From assembly GCA_016868955.1 (NCBI GenBank), contig VGFF01000086.1, positions 1 to 8,491 of the forward strand: a stretch of DNA of 8,491 nt, read 5' to 3'. The translations under genes were made by a program, and so were the position numbers. Within the stretch, counting starts at the first letter, position 1. Every line of letters starts with the position of its first letter. Below the pieces are notes generated by a model that was not told where the DNA came from, did no database searches, and saw only the letters and a list, made by a program, of their open reading frames with translations. This document shows positions 6,387 to 8,491 of this stretch, piece after piece. The DNA is from Armatimonadota bacterium. GTDB lineage: Bacteria; Sysuimicrobiota; Sysuimicrobiia; Sysuimicrobiales; VGFF01.

Positions 6387-7901
6387 CTAGTCCTTCCAGC
6401 CCAAGTCGATCGTCCAGATCACTTCCGCGGGACGCTGCGCCCAAGTGACGTTCGCCGAATGCCCGTACAGCGTGAACTGGTTGAACAGGAACAGGAACGG
6501 CGCCTGTTCATACACGTGGCGGTGCAGCGCGCGGCCCAGCTCCGCGCGCTGGCGGGTGTCGAGCGCGGCGAACCAGGCGTCGATCATGTCGTCGGTGCGT
6601 TGATTGCGGTAGTAGTATCCGCGCGCCTTCGTGTGCAGCAGCGTCCGGTAGTACAGGCCCGCTTCCGGGCTCGTGCCCCACGTCAGCAAGCCCATCTGCT
6701 GCCGCCGGCCGTGGTAGTTGTCCCAGAACGCCCCGGCCTCCAGCTGCTGCAGGTTGACGCGGATGCCGACCTTGCCCAGGTCGCTGGCGATCGACTCGAC
6801 GACCTCCTTCGTCTTCATCGACCCTTCGAGCCCGGGCACGAACTCGAAGCGCGCCTCGAAGCCGTTCCCGAGCCCGGCCTCCTGCAGGAGGCGCCGCGCC
6901 CGCGCAGGGTCCTGCGGATACGGCTGCAGCCGCGTGTCGAATCCCGGCGCCTGCGGGAACATGCCGCCGACGTTCGGGACGGCGTTGCCGCCGAGGATCT
7001 GATTGACGAGCACTTCCTTGTTGACCGCGAAGTTGATGGCTTGCCGCACGCGCACGTCGGCGAGCGCGCGATTGTTCGTGCCCGTCGCGTCGAGCGCGAT
7101 GTAGATCTGGCGCTGCCCGCGGCGATCGAGCGCCGTCTTCGGGTTGCGCTGCAGGACCGCCGCCATCTCCGGCGGCATGGCGGTGACGAGCTGAACCTCT
7201 CCGGCCTGCAGCGCCGCGACGCGCGCGATCTCGTCGGGGATCGGCCGGTAGACGATGCGGTTGTACGTCGTCTTGGGTCCCCAGTAGTCGTTGAAGCGCT
7301 CGAAGACGGCGCGCTGTCCGCGCTGCCACTCGACGAGCCGCATCGGGCCGGTGCCGATCGCCGCGTTCTGCAGCGCCCGCGGGTTTTCTTGCACGGCACG
7401 CGGCGCGACGATGAACGCGAACATCAATCCACTGGGCAGCGGCGCAAACGGTGACTCGGTGCGGACCCGCACCGTCAGCGGATCGATCACGTCGACGCGC
7501 GAGACGATCGAGATCTGGCCGCGCCGCGGGCAGCGGTTCTCCGGCGTCAAGCAACGATCGAAGCTGAATTTCACGGCCTCGGCCGTTAGCGGCTCGCCAT
7601 TGTGGAACCGCACGTTCGGGCGAAGCTTGAACTCCCACGTCGTCGGATCGACGACGCGCCACGAGGTCGCAAGCGTCGGCTCGTATTCACCCTTGGGGCC
7701 GACGCGCGCGAGCGTCTCGTAGACGGTGCCGGTCAGGATCTGATTCGTGACGAAGTCGCTCGTCTGGTGCGGGTCGGTGGATACGAGGTCATTCGGCACG
7801 CCGATCGCGATCTGCGCCGGCGGCGCCGCGCCCGCGCGCACCGACGTCAACACGAGGAGCGCGAGCACGAACCCCGCGACGAGCCGATACGTTCCCTTCA
7901 T
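6387..7901 (-). CDS. ABC transporter solute-binding protein, family 5 (peptide/nickel/opine class)
   Basis: A 504-residue periplasmic receptor. The N-terminus has a charged start, a hydrophobic core (about 8-19) and an AGA signal-peptidase I site near residue 25. There is no lipobox cysteine, so it should be a soluble periplasmic protein. Family 5 hallmarks include LATSWRVVDPTTWEFKLRPN (77-96), FHNGEPLTAEAVKFSFDR (99-116), the IGTGPMRLVEW segment, and DVRVRQAINFAVNKEVLV followed by a DPARARRLLQEAG motif. Members bind peptides, opines, nickel chelates or other amine-bearing compounds and hand them to the two permeases encoded next. C117 and C124 are close enough to form a disulfide. ATG 7901 is set by a perfect AAGGAGG 7 nt upstream. 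The frame remains open further upstream through the SDR gene, but only because stops are rare at this GC content. Confidence 0.95.
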   Translation of the reverse strand: MKGTYRLVAGFVLALLVLTSVRAGAAPPAQIAIGVPNDLVSTDPHQTSDFVTNQILTGTVYETLARVGPKGEYEPTLATSWRVVDPTTWEFKLRPNVRFHNGEPLTAEAVKFSFDRCLTPENRCPRRGQISIVSRVDVIDPLTVRVRTESPFAPLPSGLMFAFIVAPRAVQENPRALQNAAIGTGPMRLVEWQRGQRAVFERFNDYWGPKTTYNRIVYRPIPDEIARVAALQAGEVQLVTAMPPEMAAVLQRNPKTALDRRGQRQIYIALDATGTNNRALADVRVRQAINFAVNKEVLVNQILGGNAVPNVGGMFPQAPGFDTRLQPYPQDPARARRLLQEAGLGNGFEARFEFVPGLEGSMKTKEVVESIASDLGKVGIRVNLQQLEAGAFWDNYHGRRQQMGLLTWGTSPEAGLYYRTLLHTKARGYYYRNQRTDDMIDAWFAALDTRQRAELGRALHRHVYEQAPFLFLFNQFTLYGHSANVTWAQRPAEVIWTIDLGWKD

Positions 7902-7908
7902 CTTCGCT

Positions 7909-7915
7909 CCTCCTT
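7909..7915 (-). promoter_or_regulatory. Strong consensus ribosome binding site of the solute-binding-protein gene
   Basis: AAGGAGG, a full match to the anti-Shine-Dalgarno sequence, lies 7 nt before ATG 7901 in the 29-nt gap after the SDR gene. It is the strongest site in the window, consistent with high expression needed for a binding protein. Confidence 0.85.
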
Positions 7916-7930
7916 TGTCGCGCGCCGCCT

Positions 7931-8491
7931 TCAGGGCGGAGTCGGCCACGCGTCGTGCGGATTCTGTACGACGAACTTGCCGCCCGTGACTTCGATGATC
8001 GCGCCCGTCAGGTACGACGCGCGCTCCGACGCCAGATAGAGCACGACGTCGGCGACCTCCTCCGGCTCGCCGAGCCTTCCCAATACGATGTTGCGCGTCA
8101 ACGCCGCGCCCGCGGGCGTCGCCAGCACGTCCGCCATCATCTCGGTCTTCATGTCGCCGGGCGCGTAGGCGTTGACGGTGATGCCGTAGGAACCGAGCTC
8201 GCCGGCCCAGATCTGCGTCAGCGCGTTCAACGCTGCCTTGCTCGCCGAGTACACCCCGCGCTCGATGCGCGAGTGCCGCGCGCCGTACGACGAGCAGTTG
8301 AGGATGCGCCCCCAGCGTGCCGCCTTCATGTCGCCGACGACGGCTTGGCAGGCGTAGAGCAGGCCCTTGACGTTCGTGCTCATCACGTCGTCCCAGTGCT
8401 CGTCGGTGATGTCCGACAGGCCGAGTCGGCTCGTGATGCCGGCGTTGTTGACGAGGATCGAGATCGGACCGAAGCATTCGCGGACGGTCGC
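7931..8491 (-). CDS. Short-chain dehydrogenase/reductase (FabG-like SDR), partial (N-terminus outside window)
   Basis: The last 186 residues of a classical SDR; about 70-80 residues, including the TGxxxGIG nucleotide-binding loop, are beyond the right edge. Visible in order (fragment numbering) are NNAG (15-18), the structural Asn N40 in STNVKG, the catalytic serine in NCSS (65-68), the YxxxK pair Y81 and K85 in YSASKAALNA, and APGDMKTEM (110-118), where FabG-like enzymes have APG-x-x-x-T-x-M. The C-terminal LGRLGEPEEVADVVLYLASE and LTGAIIEVTGG are typical, followed by a short extra tail ending PTPP. It oxidises or reduces an alcohol or keto group with NAD(P)H. It precedes the importer by 29 nt, so it is probably part of the same transcript and acts on an intermediate of the imported compound. 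Assignment as fatty-acid FabG is not implied. Confidence 0.93.
   Translation of the reverse strand, partial: ATVRECFGPISILVNNAGITSRLGLSDITDEHWDDVMSTNVKGLLYACQAVVGDMKAARWGRILNCSSYGARHSRIERGVYSASKAALNALTQIWAGELGSYGITVNAYAPGDMKTEMMADVLATPAGAALTRNIVLGRLGEPEEVADVVLYLASERASYLTGAIIEVTGGKFVVQNPHDAWPTPP

Noticed and set aside
7902..8477. Upstream extension of the solute-binding-protein frame through the SDR gene, suggesting a fusion
   Set aside because: The extension is out of frame with the SDR and low-complexity, and a perfect ribosome binding site plus signal peptide fix the start at 7901.

Overview
The window is a single run of co-oriented genes, all on the minus strand, from a high-GC bacterium (roughly two-thirds G+C by eye). 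Shine-Dalgarno sequences are good, and the solute-binding protein has a Sec signal peptide without a lipobox cysteine. That suggests a diderm (Gram-negative-type) organism. The gene content (a peptide-class ABC importer beside DapA-like, ThDP-dependent and class III aminotransferase genes) resembles metabolically versatile soil or sediment bacteria. I cannot place the taxon more precisely. There are no rRNA or tRNA genes, mobile elements or CRISPR arrays.

In transcription order (right to left) the layout is: (1) an SDR oxidoreductase, 5' end outside the window (7931-8491); (2) a family 5 solute-binding protein (6387-7901); (3) a DppB-type permease (5442-6359); (4) a DppC-type permease (4564-5445), overlapping the previous gene by ATGA; (5) a class III PLP aminotransferase (3162-4553); (6) a DapA/N-acetylneuraminate-lyase superfamily aldolase or hydratase (2177-3100); (7) an acetolactate-synthase-like ThDP-dependent enzyme (379-2073); (8) the start of a MATE/MOP-like multipass membrane protein that runs off the left edge (1-354). 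Gaps are -4 to 29 nt for most pairs, 61 nt before the dapA-like gene and 103 nt before the ThDP gene. One polycistronic unit is therefore plausible, possibly with an internal regulatory point in the 103-nt gap.

The genes read as an uptake-plus-catabolism cassette. The ABC importer brings in a small peptide, amino acid or amine-like solute. The aminotransferase removes an amino group. The DapA-like lyase and the ThDP enzyme make or break C-C bonds of keto acids or aldehydes. The SDR performs a redox step. The substrate cannot be named from the sequence. The importer's ATPase genes are absent from the visible part. The most distinctive points are the altered active-site loop of the DapA-like enzyme, this particular enzyme combination, strong palindromes around the dapA-ThDP junction, and a striking excess of GATC/GCGATCGC words.
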